From: Ensifer canadensis
Lineage (GTDB): Bacteria; Pseudomonadota; Alphaproteobacteria; Rhizobiales; Rhizobiaceae
Length of the DNA stretch: 64,000 bases
Reading direction: 5' to 3'
Assembly (NCBI RefSeq): GCF_017488845.2
Contig: NZ_CP083370.1
Coordinates: 806,001 to 870,000 of the forward strand
Both the position numbers and the translations under genes were made by a program. The notes under the pieces are model-generated. The model had not been told where the DNA came from and did no database searches. It saw only the letters and a program-made list of their open reading frames with translations. Positions 29,011 through 37,691 of this stretch are shown in pieces. Each line of letters begins with the position of its first letter. The stretch's first letter is position 1.

Positions 29011-30609
29011 ATGCTGAGAGATCATTTCCGTCCGCAATCCTTCAACGGGATTGACGATATCGTCATCGTCGGCGGCGGCCTTGCCGGCCTCTTCTGCGCG
29101 CTGAAGCTCAGCCCCCGGCCGGTAACCATTCTCGCCGCCGCACCGATCGGCCACGGCGCCTCGTCGGCCTGGGCGCAAGGGGGGATCGCTGCGGCGATGA
29201 GCCCGGGCGACACTTTCGAGAAACACGTCGCCGACACGTTGACGGCGGGGGCCGGCATCGTCGACGAGAAGATGACGCGCATGATGGTGGCCGAAGGTCC
29301 CGCGCGCATTCACGATCTGCTGGAATATGGCGTACCCTTCGACCGCGATCTCGAAGGCAAGTTGATCCTGTCGCGCGAAGCTGCCCACTCCGAACGCCGC
29401 ATCGTGCGCGTCAAGGGCGACATGGCCGGCAAGGCGATCATGGAAGCGCTGATCACGGCTGTGCGCAACACCCCGTCGATCCGCATCATCGAAGGCTATG
29501 TGGTCGAAGAGCTGGTGCGCGAAGGCCGCTTCATCTCCGGCGTCATCGCCCGGCCGGATGCCGGCCAGGCGAAGAAGCGCGTTTCGTTTCCGGCGCGGGC
29601 CGTGGTTCTGTGTTCCGGTGGCATCGGCCACCTCTATGCGGTGACAACCAACCCTTGGGAAGCTTGCGGCCAGGGTCTCGGCATGGCGGCGCGGGCAGGG
29701 GCGATCATCGCCGATCCGGAATTCGTCCAGTTTCACCCGACGGCGATCAACATTGGCAAAGACCCGGCGCCGCTTGCGACCGAGGCGTTGCGTGGCGACG
29801 GCGCCCAGCTTATCAACTCGGCTGGGCATCGCTTCATGCTTGACATTCACCCGGACGGCGAGCTTGCCCCACGCGACATCGTCTCGCGCGGCGTGTTCGC
29901 CGAGGTCCAGGCCGGTCGCGGCGCCTTTCTCGATTGCACCAAGGCGGTCGGCAAGCATTTCCCGGACATGTTCCCGACAGTCTATGCCTCGTGCATCGGT
30001 GCCGGCATCGATCCGGTGACGCAGCCGATCCCGGTCGTACCGGCGGTGCACTACCACATGGGCGGCGTGCTGACGGATGCTGAGGGCCGCACCTCGATCG
30101 ACGGTCTTTGGGCAGCCGGCGAAGTGACGTCGACCGGCGTGCACGGCGCCAATCGGCTGGCCTCCAATTCGCTGCTGGAAGCGGTGGTTTTTGCCGCCCG
30201 CATCGCCGAAAACATCAAGGGCACCCTGCCGACGCCGCAGCTTACCCAATGGGGCGACAATGCCGGCGAAAACGACGACCCGGTCACGGTCGAAGACAGC
30301 CCGCAGCTCACGATCCTGCGCAGCCTGATGAGCGACTGCGTCGGCGTGGTGCGCACGCGCGAAAGCCTGTTGCGGGCGATCCGCGAAATTTCGGCGCTCG
30401 AGCGCGACAACACCCGCATGCGCTTCACCAACATCATCACCACCGCCAAGCTGATCGCCGTCGGCGCCCTTCGCCGCACCGAGAGCCGTGGTGGCCACTA
30501 CCGCGCCGATTGCCCGACGGAACAGCCGGAATGGCGGCGCAGAACCTACCTGACGCTTGCGGAAGCGAACCGTCTGGCGGCCGACGTCGCGGAAGCCGAA
30601 ACGGCCTGA
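29011..30609 (+). CDS. nadB: L-aspartate oxidase
   Basis: FAD enzyme that oxidises L-aspartate to iminoaspartate, feeding NadA. 532 aa. The FAD-binding motif IVGGGLAGL is at 19-27, followed by [21 protein letters not shown] and [19 protein letters not shown] are conserved active-site segments. The ATG at 29011 follows GGAGGAGAG; the frame is open upstream into nadA but has no support. Second gene of nadABC. Confidence 0.97.
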   Translation: MLRDHFRPQSFNGIDDIVIVGGGLAGLFCALKLSPRPVTILAAAPIGHGASSAWAQGGIAAAMSPGDTFEKHVADTLTAGAGIVDEKMTRMMVAEGPARIHDLLEYGVPFDRDLEGKLILSREAAHSERRIVRVKGDMAGKAIMEALITAVRNTPSIRIIEGYVVEELVREGRFISGVIARPDAGQAKKRVSFPARAVVLCSGGIGHLYAVTTNPWEACGQGLGMAARAGAIIADPEFVQFHPTAINIGKDPAPLATEALRGDGAQLINSAGHRFMLDIHPDGELAPRDIVSRGVFAEVQAGRGAFLDCTKAVGKHFPDMFPTVYASCIGAGIDPVTQPIPVVPAVHYHMGGVLTDAEGRTSIDGLWAAGEVTSTGVHGANRLASNSLLEAVVFAARIAENIKGTLPTPQLTQWGDNAGENDDPVTVEDSPQLTILRSLMSDCVGVVRTRESLLRAIREISALERDNTRMRFTNIITTAKLIAVGALRRTESRGGHYRADCPTEQPEWRRRTYLTLAEANRLAADVAEAETA

Positions 30610-30658
30610 GCATGGCGCGCAATAGTCACTTGAGAATAGAGACAGGACCAACGACCAG

Positions 30659-31567
30659 ATGACTGCAGCCCTTCGCCCCGAACTGCCCGCCCTCATGGTC
30701 GAGGATCAGGTGCGTGCCGCCTTGCTCGAAGATCTCGGTCGCGCCGGCGACATCACCACCCTGTCGACGATCGGGCCGGAACTGTCGGCAACGGCTGGCA
30801 TGAACGCCCGCGATCCCGGGGTGATTGCCGGGCTTGAGCTGGCGCGGACAGCGTTCCGCTTCGTCGATCCGTCCATCGTCTTCGAGGCTCTGGTTTCGGA
30901 CGGAGATCGTGTGACACCGGGAACGGCGATTGCCCGCATCTCTGGTCGCGCCCGCGGGCTTCTGTCGGCCGAGCGCGTTGGCCTGAACTTCCTCATGCAT
31001 CTCTCGGGCATTGCCACCTACACCGCGAAATTTGCCGACGAGATTGCCCACACGCGCGCAAAGGTCTGCTGCACCCGCAAGACGATCCCTGGCCTGCGCG
31101 CGCTGGAGAAATACGCCGTGCGTCTCGGCGGTGGCTCCAATCATCGCTATGGCCTCGACGACGCCGTGCTGATCAAGGACAATCACATCGCCGTCTCCGG
31201 CGGCGTTGCCGGCGCCGTCCATGCGGCGCGCGCCTATTGCGGTCATCTGGTCAAGATCGAGATCGAGGTCGATGGCCTCGACCAGATGCGCGAGGCGCTG
31301 ACTGCGGCACCGGACGTCATCCTGCTCGACAATATGGGACCGGTGCGCCTGCGCGAAGCCGTCGCCATCAACGCCGCCCATTGGCAGCTTGGCGACGAGG
31401 CCTATGCCGCAGACCCGCGGCGCACGCGCCTGGAAGCTTCCGGCAACGTCAGGATCGACACGGTACGTGCCATCGCCGAGACCGGCGTCGACTATATCTC
31501 GACCTCCAAGATCACCATGGCCGCTCCGACGCTCGACATCGGTCTGGACGTAGCGATCAAGCACTGA
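30659..31567 (+). CDS. nadC: Nicotinate-nucleotide pyrophosphorylase (carboxylating)
   Basis: Converts quinolinate and PRPP to nicotinate mononucleotide, closing the nadABC pathway. 302 aa. Quinolinate/PRPP-binding residues are visible: R140-K141-T142 (CTRKT), R155 (AVRLGGGS), H162-R163 and K173 (LIKDNH). The C-terminal EASGNV...YISTSKIT segment is typical. It starts 49 nt after nadB. Confidence 0.97.
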   Translation: MTAALRPELPALMVEDQVRAALLEDLGRAGDITTLSTIGPELSATAGMNARDPGVIAGLELARTAFRFVDPSIVFEALVSDGDRVTPGTAIARISGRARGLLSAERVGLNFLMHLSGIATYTAKFADEIAHTRAKVCCTRKTIPGLRALEKYAVRLGGGSNHRYGLDDAVLIKDNHIAVSGGVAGAVHAARAYCGHLVKIEIEVDGLDQMREALTAAPDVILLDNMGPVRLREAVAINAAHWQLGDEAYAADPRRTRLEASGNVRIDTVRAIAETGVDYISTSKITMAAPTLDIGLDVAIKH

Positions 31568-31680
31568 GGCGCTCCGACGCGTAAGCGCCGCGATAATGCT
31601 TGAAGCGCGCCGCATAGGGCCCTGAATCGATTCCGGTTTAAGGAGTTGTTTAGTGGCCGTCGGCGCAGTTGAGGCCGACG

Positions 31681-31923
31681 CTAGCGCTGCATGATGAAGG
31701 GGCAGACGACGCGTTTGTCGATGGTGATCTCCGTGCCGCAGTCATAGCGACAGATCTTGAACTGCCCTCGCATGTCCTGGCCGTTGAGGTTGCAGATCGT
31801 CACCTGGCCGCGGCCCATCTGGTTGTTCTTGAAATAGTCGGGGATCGCCTTGTTCCCCTGCGGGTTCGGCAGGAGAGGCTGGTCCGTCAGGAGGCTGGTG
31901 AGCAGCGCAAGCGCAAGCAGCAT
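31681..31923 (-). CDS. Small exported Cys-rich protein, unknown function
   Basis: 80 aa, family not recognised. A short signal-like hydrophobic start (MLLALALLTSLLTD) is followed by a mature part with four Cys (TICN, KICRYDCG, VVCPF), probably two disulfides in the periplasm. The sequence NLNGQDMRGQFKICRYDCGTE looks like a beta hairpin. It ends convergently with nadC and has a RIME element just upstream of its start. No promoter was recognised. Confidence 0.65.
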   Translation of the reverse strand: MLLALALLTSLLTDQPLLPNPQGNKAIPDYFKNNQMGRGQVTICNLNGQDMRGQFKICRYDCGTEITIDKRVVCPFIMQR

Positions 31924-31935
31924 GTGTTCTTCCCT

Positions 31936-32040
31936 AAAGCATTTCCAGAAAAAGTGCGGAGCGATTTTCCGTTCGGAAATGCGTTAAAACAAAGAGGTAG
32001 AGTGCTTCTTTGACTCCGTTTCAACCGGAAGCGCTCTAGC
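31936..32040. repeat. RIME-type element with two palindromes
   Basis: First palindrome GCATTTCC (31939-31946) / GGAAATGC (31975-31982) with inner GAAAAA...TTTTCC; second palindrome TAGAGTGCTTC (31998-32008) / GAAGCGCTCTA (32028-32038). Two palindromes in about 105 bp is the described layout of the rhizobial RIME1 element. The outer TAGAGC-GCTTC ends resemble the terminal repeats of the element at 35226. Confidence 0.75.
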
Positions 32041-32179
32041 CGGCCACAGAGCCGGCACCATATCCAATTGAACGAATGTAGCGCGCATTGGCCGAAGTGT
32101 TAGATGCAGTCCGCACATTAAACCCGCCGCAACGATGTCATCGCCAGCATAAATCCCCAGTCGTTTCTGCCTGCGCGTT

Positions 32180-33175
32180 TCATGCGGAGGATGAGCGGCC
32201 GCCCACCTTGAGGCCGGGTGCGGGCCGTTCGTCGAGGATTTGCCGGCGGAAGCGGAACAGCGCCGCAGGCCTGCCGCCGGTCGACGCCAGCGTCATGCCG
32301 GTCGGCTCGACCAGCTCCGCACCTTCGACCAGACGCCGAAAATTCTGCTTGTGCAGGTGGCGGCCGGAAATGGCCTCTACCGTTGCCTGCAGATCGGTGA
32401 GGGTGAATTCGGGCGGCATCAGTTCGAAAATGACCGGCCGATATTTGATCTTGCCGCGCAGGCGGGCGATCGCCGTTGCGACGATGCGGCGGTGGTCGTG
32501 GCGCATGGCCTGCCCGGCGGCAGCGTTGTCCTGCTCCCGGCTGCGGCCGTCAATCACCGCTTCGCGCACGAGACCGGCCTCGTAGAGCAACTCGTAACGC
32601 TCCAGCACCCGTTCCTCGTCCCAGGGGAAATCGTCGAGGCCGAAGGCAAGCCGGATGCGTGCGCGCCGCTGCGCGCTTGGCGCCATGCGCTCGTCGTCTG
32701 ATGTGGCAAGCTCCCACCGCGAGAGCGCGGGCAAAATCAGCTGGTCGAGGATGGCAGGGCGGCCCTGCCGCCAATCCTCCCACGGCAGGTAGCCGTACCA
32801 GTCGCGCCAGTGCGCGCCGGCCTCGGCCAACCGCTCGGTGTTCTCGGTATCGGTTCGCGTCAGGGCGAGATAGCCGACCGAGACCATGTGCTTGCCTTCT
32901 TCGCCCGGCAGGCGCTGCCGTCCGCGGTCGCCGAAGGTGTAGAGCTGCTCGATATAGCCGAGCTTGAGCGCCGTGCGTTTTTCCACGCGGTCGCGCAGAC
33001 TGGTCTCGAAGGTGCGGTGAAGAGCAGGGTCGAAGGGGCCGAAGGGCAGGCTGTCCCTCGCGTCGCCATCCGCCTCGTTGACGGCCAGGATGCGCGGGCT
33101 GCGGCTGACGACGGCAACGATGGCCGCGTTGAGACCGATTTCGACGGTGACGGCCCGCATCTCAGTCGCCAACAT
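32180..33175 (-). CDS. nadQ: NUDIX-related NAD biosynthesis regulator (NadQ-like)
   Basis: Probable repressor of nadABC. 331 aa: the N-terminal half (1-160) has a NUDIX-like fold without a full catalytic box (LNAAIVAVVSRSPRILAV, HMVSVGYLALTRT, WYGYLPWEDWRQGRPAIL), the C-terminal half a winged helix (about 225-310, FTLTDLQATVEAISGRHLHKQNFRRLVEGAELVEP). This matches the proteins annotated as NAD regulator in alphaproteobacteria. I chose the ATG at 33175 because GAGGGAG precedes it; an ATG at 33160 would start 1 nt after the phosphatase gene's stop but lacks a ribosome site. Last gene of a four-gene minus-strand operon facing nadABC. Confidence 0.8.
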   Translation of the reverse strand: MLATEMRAVTVEIGLNAAIVAVVSRSPRILAVNEADGDARDSLPFGPFDPALHRTFETSLRDRVEKRTALKLGYIEQLYTFGDRGRQRLPGEEGKHMVSVGYLALTRTDTENTERLAEAGAHWRDWYGYLPWEDWRQGRPAILDQLILPALSRWELATSDDERMAPSAQRRARIRLAFGLDDFPWDEERVLERYELLYEAGLVREAVIDGRSREQDNAAAGQAMRHDHRRIVATAIARLRGKIKYRPVIFELMPPEFTLTDLQATVEAISGRHLHKQNFRRLVEGAELVEPTGMTLASTGGRPAALFRFRRQILDERPAPGLKVGGRSSSA

Positions 33176-33701
33176 TGGCTCCCTCGGCTACAAGCGGCAG
33201 CACGAAGGGAACATTGCCGTCCGTGTCCGCACCGCGGCCGATCGAGCGTACGGCAGCGACCAGCCGCCCGCCGCGCGACAAGACAGTGTCGCCGATTTCG
33301 ACAAGCCGCGTATTCGGCGTCGCATAGGGAGAGGCGAACCGCAGCCGCTCGACCAGTTCTCGGTCGTCCTGCTCAGGCTCCACCGCAAGGGCGGCGATAA
33401 GGGCAGCGGCCGGCGACCTCGAAACGCCCATCCAGCAATGAACGAGCATCGGCCGCGAACGGTCCCAGCCCTTGGCGAAGGCGACGATCTGCTGGACGTG
33501 CTCTTCCTGCGGAGCGATGAGCCCACCGGTACCGGCGAAGCTGATATCGTTCATTCCCAGCGTCAGGTGCCGCGCCTTGGCAATGACGGCCGGACGGTGG
33601 AAGTCCTGGCCCTTGGCGACCAGGCTCAGCATCTCGGTGCAGCCGTGGCGCACAGCCATCTCGGCGATGCGGGCAAGCGGCGATACGACGATCTGGGGCA
33701 T
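33162..33701 (-). CDS. Tyrosine/dual-specificity phosphatase-like protein
   Basis: 179 aa with the Cys-based phosphatase loop HCWMGVSRSP: nucleophile C89 and R95 (CX5R). The N-terminal MPQIVVSPLARIAEMAVRHG and the spacing fit the rhizobial protein-tyrosine-phosphatase-like proteins of this size. The general-acid Asp is not obvious. Start ATG 33701, 1 nt after the stop of the HD gene; an ATG at 33710 is an alternative. It overlaps the nadQ start by 14 nt. Substrate unknown. Confidence 0.85.
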   Translation of the reverse strand: MPQIVVSPLARIAEMAVRHGCTEMLSLVAKGQDFHRPAVIAKARHLTLGMNDISFAGTGGLIAPQEEHVQQIVAFAKGWDRSRPMLVHCWMGVSRSPAAALIAALAVEPEQDDRELVERLRFASPYATPNTRLVEIGDTVLSRGGRLVAAVRSIGRGADTDGNVPFVLPLVAEGANVGD

Positions 33702-33702
33702 C

Positions 33703-34311
33703 TCAGGCATCCACCTTCGCAGCGGCGCGTTCCGCCTCGAGCGTGGCAAAACGCTCGGTAAACAGACGCTGGGCCTCTATGGCCGGCAGGGGGGCGATCA
33801 GCAGGCTGTCGCGGGTGATGCCGCGCGGCTGCCCGAAGAACTTTCGCGCCTCCTCGGTCGAAAAGCCGGCAAGCGCAGTCGCCTCGAAATAGGCGGCAAT
33901 ATGATCTGCCTTCTTGATCCGGTCCTTCAGATCCTTGGCGCAATGGGCAGGCAGACCGAAGCGCAGGTGAATGGCGCTTTCCAGCCTCTTTTCGACCAGC
34001 TTGTAGCCGCCGCCGACCACGGCCTTGAAGGGGGAGATCATATCGCCGATCACATACTCCGGGGCGTCATGCAGCAGCGCCATCAGGCAGTCGTCGGCGT
34101 TGCACTTGTAGCTCCGGCGAAAGATGTCCTCGACGATGAGGCTGTGCTGGGCGACGGAGAAGGCGTGGTCCCCGGCCGTCTGGCCGTTCCACCGGGCAAC
34201 GCGGGCAAGACCGTGGGCGATGTCGGTGATCTCGACATCGAGCGGTGACGGGTCGAGCAGGTCGAGCCGCCGGCCGGAGAGCATGCGCTGCCAGGCGCGT
34301 GCCGAGGTCAC
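33703..34311 (-). CDS. HD-domain 5'-nucleotidase (YfbR-like)
   Basis: 202 aa. The metal ligands H33, H56, H81-D82 (LLHDAPEYVIGD) fit YfbR-type enzymes, which dephosphorylate deoxynucleoside monophosphates. The GTG at 34311 overlaps the ygfZ stop (GTGA), so I prefer it to an upstream in-frame ATG that would lie inside ygfZ. Second gene of the ygfZ-HD-phosphatase-nadQ operon. Its proximity to NAD genes suggests nucleotide salvage, by inference only. Confidence 0.87.
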   Translation of the reverse strand: MTSARAWQRMLSGRRLDLLDPSPLDVEITDIAHGLARVARWNGQTAGDHAFSVAQHSLIVEDIFRRSYKCNADDCLMALLHDAPEYVIGDMISPFKAVVGGGYKLVEKRLESAIHLRFGLPAHCAKDLKDRIKKADHIAAYFEATALAGFSTEEARKFFGQPRGITRDSLLIAPLPAIEAQRLFTERFATLEAERAAAKVDA

Positions 34312-35153
34312 GCGCTTGCCTCGTCGGCGGTGGTTGGGAAGGCAAGCCCGGTCCATTCCGGCAGGGTCAACGTCACAGTCACGTCGCCCGCGAGCAGGTC
34401 GACGCCGTTGGCCATCGCTTCGCCGGCCTTATCGATGCGCACGATCGCGAGGGCCGAAGTGCCACGCACTGTGCCGAGCGTGCCGATCGACTTGCCGTCT
34501 GCCGTTATCGCTGTGCCGGTCGGCGGGAGCGCCGATGCACCGGCGACGATTACGACGCGACGGCGCTGCGTGCCGCGGTGCTGCATGCGCGAAACCACTT
34601 CCTGACCGACATAGCAGCCCTTGCGGAAGGAGAGCGCACCATTCTTGTCCATTAGCACATCATGCGGGAAGGCGTCCTGCAGCGCATAATCGGGGCCGGA
34701 AACGGCAATGCCGGAGACGATCCGGAGTTGGTCGAGGTCGGCATTAGAGGCTGAGTCCGCTTCGCTCTCACCATAGAAGCGGAAAACGGTGGCGCCGGCC
34801 TTCTCGAAGCGGTGGTCGCGAAATCCCTCGGCCAGCGGCTCGTCGAAGGCAATGACAGTGGGTGTGGAGGTGTCGAGCGACAGGGTCACCGCCGAGCGCA
34901 GCTTGTACATGGTCAGCCGCTTCAGAAGCGCTTCGGCCTGATCCGCAGTCGTTTCCAGCCTGAAGCCGTCGCCGTCGCGGGAAATCATGAAATCGAACAG
35001 GATCTTGCCCTGCGGCGTCAGCAGCGCGCCTGGCCTCGCCTCGTCAGGGGCGAGGGCATCGAGATCGGTGGTGATCAACCCCTGGAGAAGATCTTCCGCA
35101 TCCTTGCCGGAAACGGAGACGATCGCGCGGTCGTCGAGGCGAACTCTGGGCAT
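34308..35153 (-). CDS. ygfZ: Folate-binding protein YgfZ
   Basis: Tetrahydrofolate-binding protein, related to the glycine cleavage T protein, that helps maintain certain iron-sulfur enzymes. 281 aa with the diagnostic motif KGCYVGQE (178-185, Cys180). Start at the ATG 35153 (MPRVRLDDRAIVSVSG); a further ATG at 35171 has no better ribosome site. First gene of the four-gene operon. NadA, encoded nearby, is an iron-sulfur enzyme, which may explain the linkage. Confidence 0.93.
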   Translation of the reverse strand: MPRVRLDDRAIVSVSGKDAEDLLQGLITTDLDALAPDEARPGALLTPQGKILFDFMISRDGDGFRLETTADQAEALLKRLTMYKLRSAVTLSLDTSTPTVIAFDEPLAEGFRDHRFEKAGATVFRFYGESEADSASNADLDQLRIVSGIAVSGPDYALQDAFPHDVLMDKNGALSFRKGCYVGQEVVSRMQHRGTQRRRVVIVAGASALPPTGTAITADGKSIGTLGTVRGTSALAIVRIDKAGEAMANGVDLLAGDVTVTLTLPEWTGLAFPTTADEASA

Positions 35154-35225
35154 GGCTCGATTCCTGTTCACATTGCCGAACAGGTAGGATGTTCAGGGAT
35201 GAACGGCAAGCGTATCGCCGGCGCT

Positions 35226-35497
35226 TAGAGCACTTCATCTTTAAACGGAAGCAATTCTGTTGGCTCAAAACGGCCGTTCCACACGAAGGATGGCGCTGAG
35301 CGATGCGGATCCATCGGGCAAGCCATCCGACACAGTGGGCGGCCGTTTTCAGCCAACCCTAAGGGCCGGATGAATTTCGGCCATTACCGGCGGCGGCCGT
35401 CTCGACCGCAGCTTCTGCTGCGCTCTTTGCCAGCCGCCTTGGTCCTGGCCGAAATTCCTTCCGGCAGAATGCTTCTGTTTAAAGATGAAGTGCTCTA
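35226..35497. repeat. 272-bp composite palindromic element with terminal inverted repeats
   Basis: The ends are near-perfect inverted repeats of about 33 bp beginning TAGAGCACTTCATCTTTAAA. Inside lie two long hairpins: 35259-35276 with 35340-35357 (AAAACGGCCG/CGGCCGTTTT, plus GGATGGC/GCCATCC inside) and 35365-35382 with 35447-35465 (GAATTTCGGCC/GGCCGAAATTC). Nine-base direct repeats TCGCCGGCG flank it (35215-35223, 35499-35507). No gene inside. The right end supplies the TAG stop of the next gene. Confidence 0.8.
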
Positions 35498-36265
35498 GTC
35501 GCCGGCGATGAAAAATTTCCACTTCCCGTCGGGCATGATGCCGACACGATAGAAGTTGTAACTGCCGAATTCTTCCATGTCCGCGAAATCGCCTGCCGTC
35601 ACCAGCCGGAAGAGGTCGACTTTCTCAGGGGCGGTCAGCGAGGCCAGCGGCTTTTCGGCGAAATAGGGCCAGACATAGGCTTCCTGTGGCGTACCTTTGT
35701 CGACCTGGACGAAGCTGGTCGAAAGAACGTCGAGCAGGATTGCCAGGATCTCGACGCCATCCTGGTCGCCCGACAGGCTTTTCAGGATCGCGATCGGATC
35801 TTCATCGGCGCTGACGCCAGTGACCTGGGTCTGGGTCGGGCCTTTGCCGAGCAGGGGCCGCAGCCGCTCGATATCGCCGGAGGCAGCCGCCTCGACGATC
35901 AACTCGCGCATGCGCGCCACAGGCGCCGGTATCTTGGAGACGTCGCTGAGCACTTCTACGGGTTCGACCGTCTTCGGCTCTTCGGCGGCCTGATCTTCCT
36001 TCGTTATGGTAACCGTCTTTTTGATCAGCGGGTCCGGCATCGGGATTTCGAGCGGGAGCTTTTCTTCCTGATCCGGTTCGTCGTCCACAGGTTCGGCTGG
36101 CGGAGGAGGAGTATTCTGGTCGCTTGCGACTGCGTTGGGCGCTTCCTGCAATTCGCTGAGCGCGAATGCGGGCGACATCATAACCGGAACGCAGAGAGCG
36201 ACACCGGCCAGAAGCAGCGTAACAAGGCGAACCGGAGAGGTCCGGTTGGCATGGTTCCGGCTCAT
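35495..36265 (-). CDS. Exported protein of unknown function, Pro/Glu-rich linker
   Basis: 256 aa, family not recognised. A signal peptide (about 1-36, VRLVTLLLAGVALCVPVMMSPAFA) is followed by a low-complexity acidic, Pro-rich stretch (45-105, with PPPPAEPVDDEPDQEEK) and a folded C-terminal domain (about 115-256) ending YNFYRVGIMPDGKWKFFIAGD. The region PVARMRELIVEAAASGDIERLRPLL resembles a helical repeat. Its TAG stop lies in the repeat at 35226-35497. The gene at 36282 is just upstream (16 nt), so the two are probably co-transcribed. Confidence 0.82.
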   Translation of the reverse strand: MSRNHANRTSPVRLVTLLLAGVALCVPVMMSPAFALSELQEAPNAVASDQNTPPPPAEPVDDEPDQEEKLPLEIPMPDPLIKKTVTITKEDQAAEEPKTVEPVEVLSDVSKIPAPVARMRELIVEAAASGDIERLRPLLGKGPTQTQVTGVSADEDPIAILKSLSGDQDGVEILAILLDVLSTSFVQVDKGTPQEAYVWPYFAEKPLASLTAPEKVDLFRLVTAGDFADMEEFGSYNFYRVGIMPDGKWKFFIAGD

Positions 36266-36281
36266 AAGGGCAGTCCTGATA

Positions 36282-36551
36282 TTACTGAAGCGAGCGTTGG
36301 GGCGAAAATTCACCGGCGAGCATGCGCTCGCGAAGCGAATTGAGCATCGCTTCCGCACCTTCTTCACCATGAAGCCGAACGGTTTCCCGCATGGCTAGAG
36401 CGATGGCCGCATCGGCGATGATTTCTGGCTCGATGCCATCAGCCATGCCGTCCGCCCAGGCCTCGTTCTGGTGTTCCAGCGCTGCCTGCATTTTCTCGTG
36501 GACGATCATGTCATCGATGTCGGTCAGGCTTGGTTCCATCATTCGTTCCAT
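36282..36551 (-). CDS. Small acidic protein of unknown function
   Basis: 89 aa, no recognised family. Predominantly helical and acidic (MEPSLTDIDDMIVHEKMQAALEHQNEAWADGMADGIEPEIIADAAIALAMRE read in part), no signal peptide, so cytosolic. A GGAAG ribosome site lies 6-7 nt before the ATG; two further ATGs follow within five codons. It precedes the exported-protein gene by 16 nt and probably shares its transcript. Confidence 0.7.
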   Translation of the reverse strand: MERMMEPSLTDIDDMIVHEKMQAALEHQNEAWADGMADGIEPEIIADAAIALAMRETVRLHGEEGAEAMLNSLRERMLAGEFSPQRSLQ

Positions 36552-36662
36552 GCGACTTCCATTGCTGCAAGTGGCTCACTTTAACGTCGTCCGGCTGAAC
36601 CCCAACTGAACGACTGTGACCCGGTTGTCACTTCTTACCACTCTCTTAACGAACTTAGCAGC

Positions 36663-36696
36663 CTTTTCCCGAAACGACACGGGGTCGTGAGAAAAG
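36663..36696. terminator. Hairpin downstream of the TIGR02301-like gene
   Basis: CTTTTC (36663-36668) / GAAAAG (36691-36696) enclose ACGAC/GTCGT. It lies just past the minus-strand stop at 36711. The T run is weak, so termination is only likely. Confidence 0.35.
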
Positions 36697-36710
36697 AGGT
36701 TAATTTATTG

Positions 36711-37166
36711 CTAATTTCCAAAGCGAGCGACGATTTCTGACGCAAGTGTTGCTCCTTCGGCACGATATCGCTGTTCCGCGACGATCGCCGGCTGCGTGCA
36801 GGTAGTGTAGACAGAGGCAAAGGTGCGATACCCCCGGTTGAAGGCGGCGGTCATCCGCTCGCGCCTTTTTTCCTCGTTGGCCGTTTCCTTGTCGATCAGC
36901 TGCTGCATCGAGCGCCGCCAGACATCCTCGGGCTCTTTTACGCAGAGATTGCGCAGATAATGGACCGATCCAAGCACCTCGGCGAGGCGAATCAGCCGTT
37001 GGTCATAGGGTGTCGGCTTCTCCTCGACGACAGCAGGTGCGGGCGCTTGCGTCTGCGTCTTGTCCTGCGGAGGTGCAGCCGTCTTCTGCGACGCAGCGGC
37101 CGTCGCCGTGGCAAGCAGCAGTGTTGTCACAGTCAGGCGGATGATGGTCGGGCCGAATGTCATCAT
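36711..37166 (-). CDS. TIGR02301-family exported protein
   Basis: 151 aa. Signal peptide (about 1-26), a Pro/Gln/Ala linker, and a helical domain starting RLIRLAEVLGSVHYLRNLCVKEPEDVWR with two Cys (NLCV, TTCTQP), which matches the alphaproteobacterial TIGR02301 family of unknown function. Periplasmic by prediction. Its ATG overlaps the TGA of the NUDIX gene (ATGA), so the two are coupled. Confidence 0.85.
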   Translation of the reverse strand: MMTFGPTIIRLTVTTLLLATATAAASQKTAAPPQDKTQTQAPAPAVVEEKPTPYDQRLIRLAEVLGSVHYLRNLCVKEPEDVWRRSMQQLIDKETANEEKRRERMTAAFNRGYRTFASVYTTCTQPAIVAEQRYRAEGATLASEIVARFGN

Positions 37167-37630
37167 CCCTTCAAGTCCGAATCGACGGCTGTTTCAAGGC
37201 ATCCGCCCGTCTTTGCGTTGGCTGCAGCCTGGGCGGCCAGTTTTTCCACGCATTCGCGAACACTGTCGGGAATGGGAAGCGCAAAGATCTTGTCCGGCGT
37301 GAACCATCCGAGGCCGGCTGCGTCGTCGCTGGCAACAGCGACAGCCTTCGCGTCCGCCTGCGCCTTGAAGACGGAGAGGAAGAAATGCCGACCCTCGGAT
37401 TCTTTGCCCGGCAGATCGTAGGTTTCAAACAGCACGGGGTTGTCGGCACAAATGCCGGTCTCTTCCTGCAATTCGCGCAGGGCCGTCTGCTCCGGCGTCT
37501 CTCCCGGCTCGGCCCGGCCGCCGGGAAAAGCGTACATGTCGGCCGACGGCGGATTGGCGCGCCGCACAAGCAAGTAGCGGCCATCGCGTTCGAGAATGAC
37601 GGAGGAGGCGAGTTCGGGCTGTTTCGGCAT
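37163..37630 (-). CDS. NUDIX hydrolase
   Basis: 155 aa with a perfect Nudix box from G38 to I60 (GX5EX7REUXEEXGU: E44, R52-E53, E56-E57). The N-terminal ASSVILERDGRYLLVRR and the PPSADMYAFPGG segment fit ADP-ribose/nucleotide pyrophosphohydrolases. Substrate unknown. Divergent from the SRAP gene across 61 bp and coupled to the TIGR02301-like gene. Confidence 0.92.
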   Translation of the reverse strand: MPKQPELASSVILERDGRYLLVRRANPPSADMYAFPGGRAEPGETPEQTALRELQEETGICADNPVLFETYDLPGKESEGRHFFLSVFKAQADAKAVAVASDDAAGLGWFTPDKIFALPIPDSVRECVEKLAAQAAANAKTGGCLETAVDSDLKG

Positions 37631-37691
37631 GATGGAATCAATTTCGATCGGTATCGTTGACCCATCCTACGTGAAGTGCCACATCCATGTC

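Noticed and set aside
28945..30696. 583-aa open frame on the minus strand across nadB
   Set aside because: Antisense shadow produced by the strong third-position GC bias; nadB is clear on the plus strand.
31568..31680. GGCGCT...AGCGCC inverted repeat after nadC as a terminator
   Set aside because: Only 6-bp arms with a 10-nt loop and no T tract.
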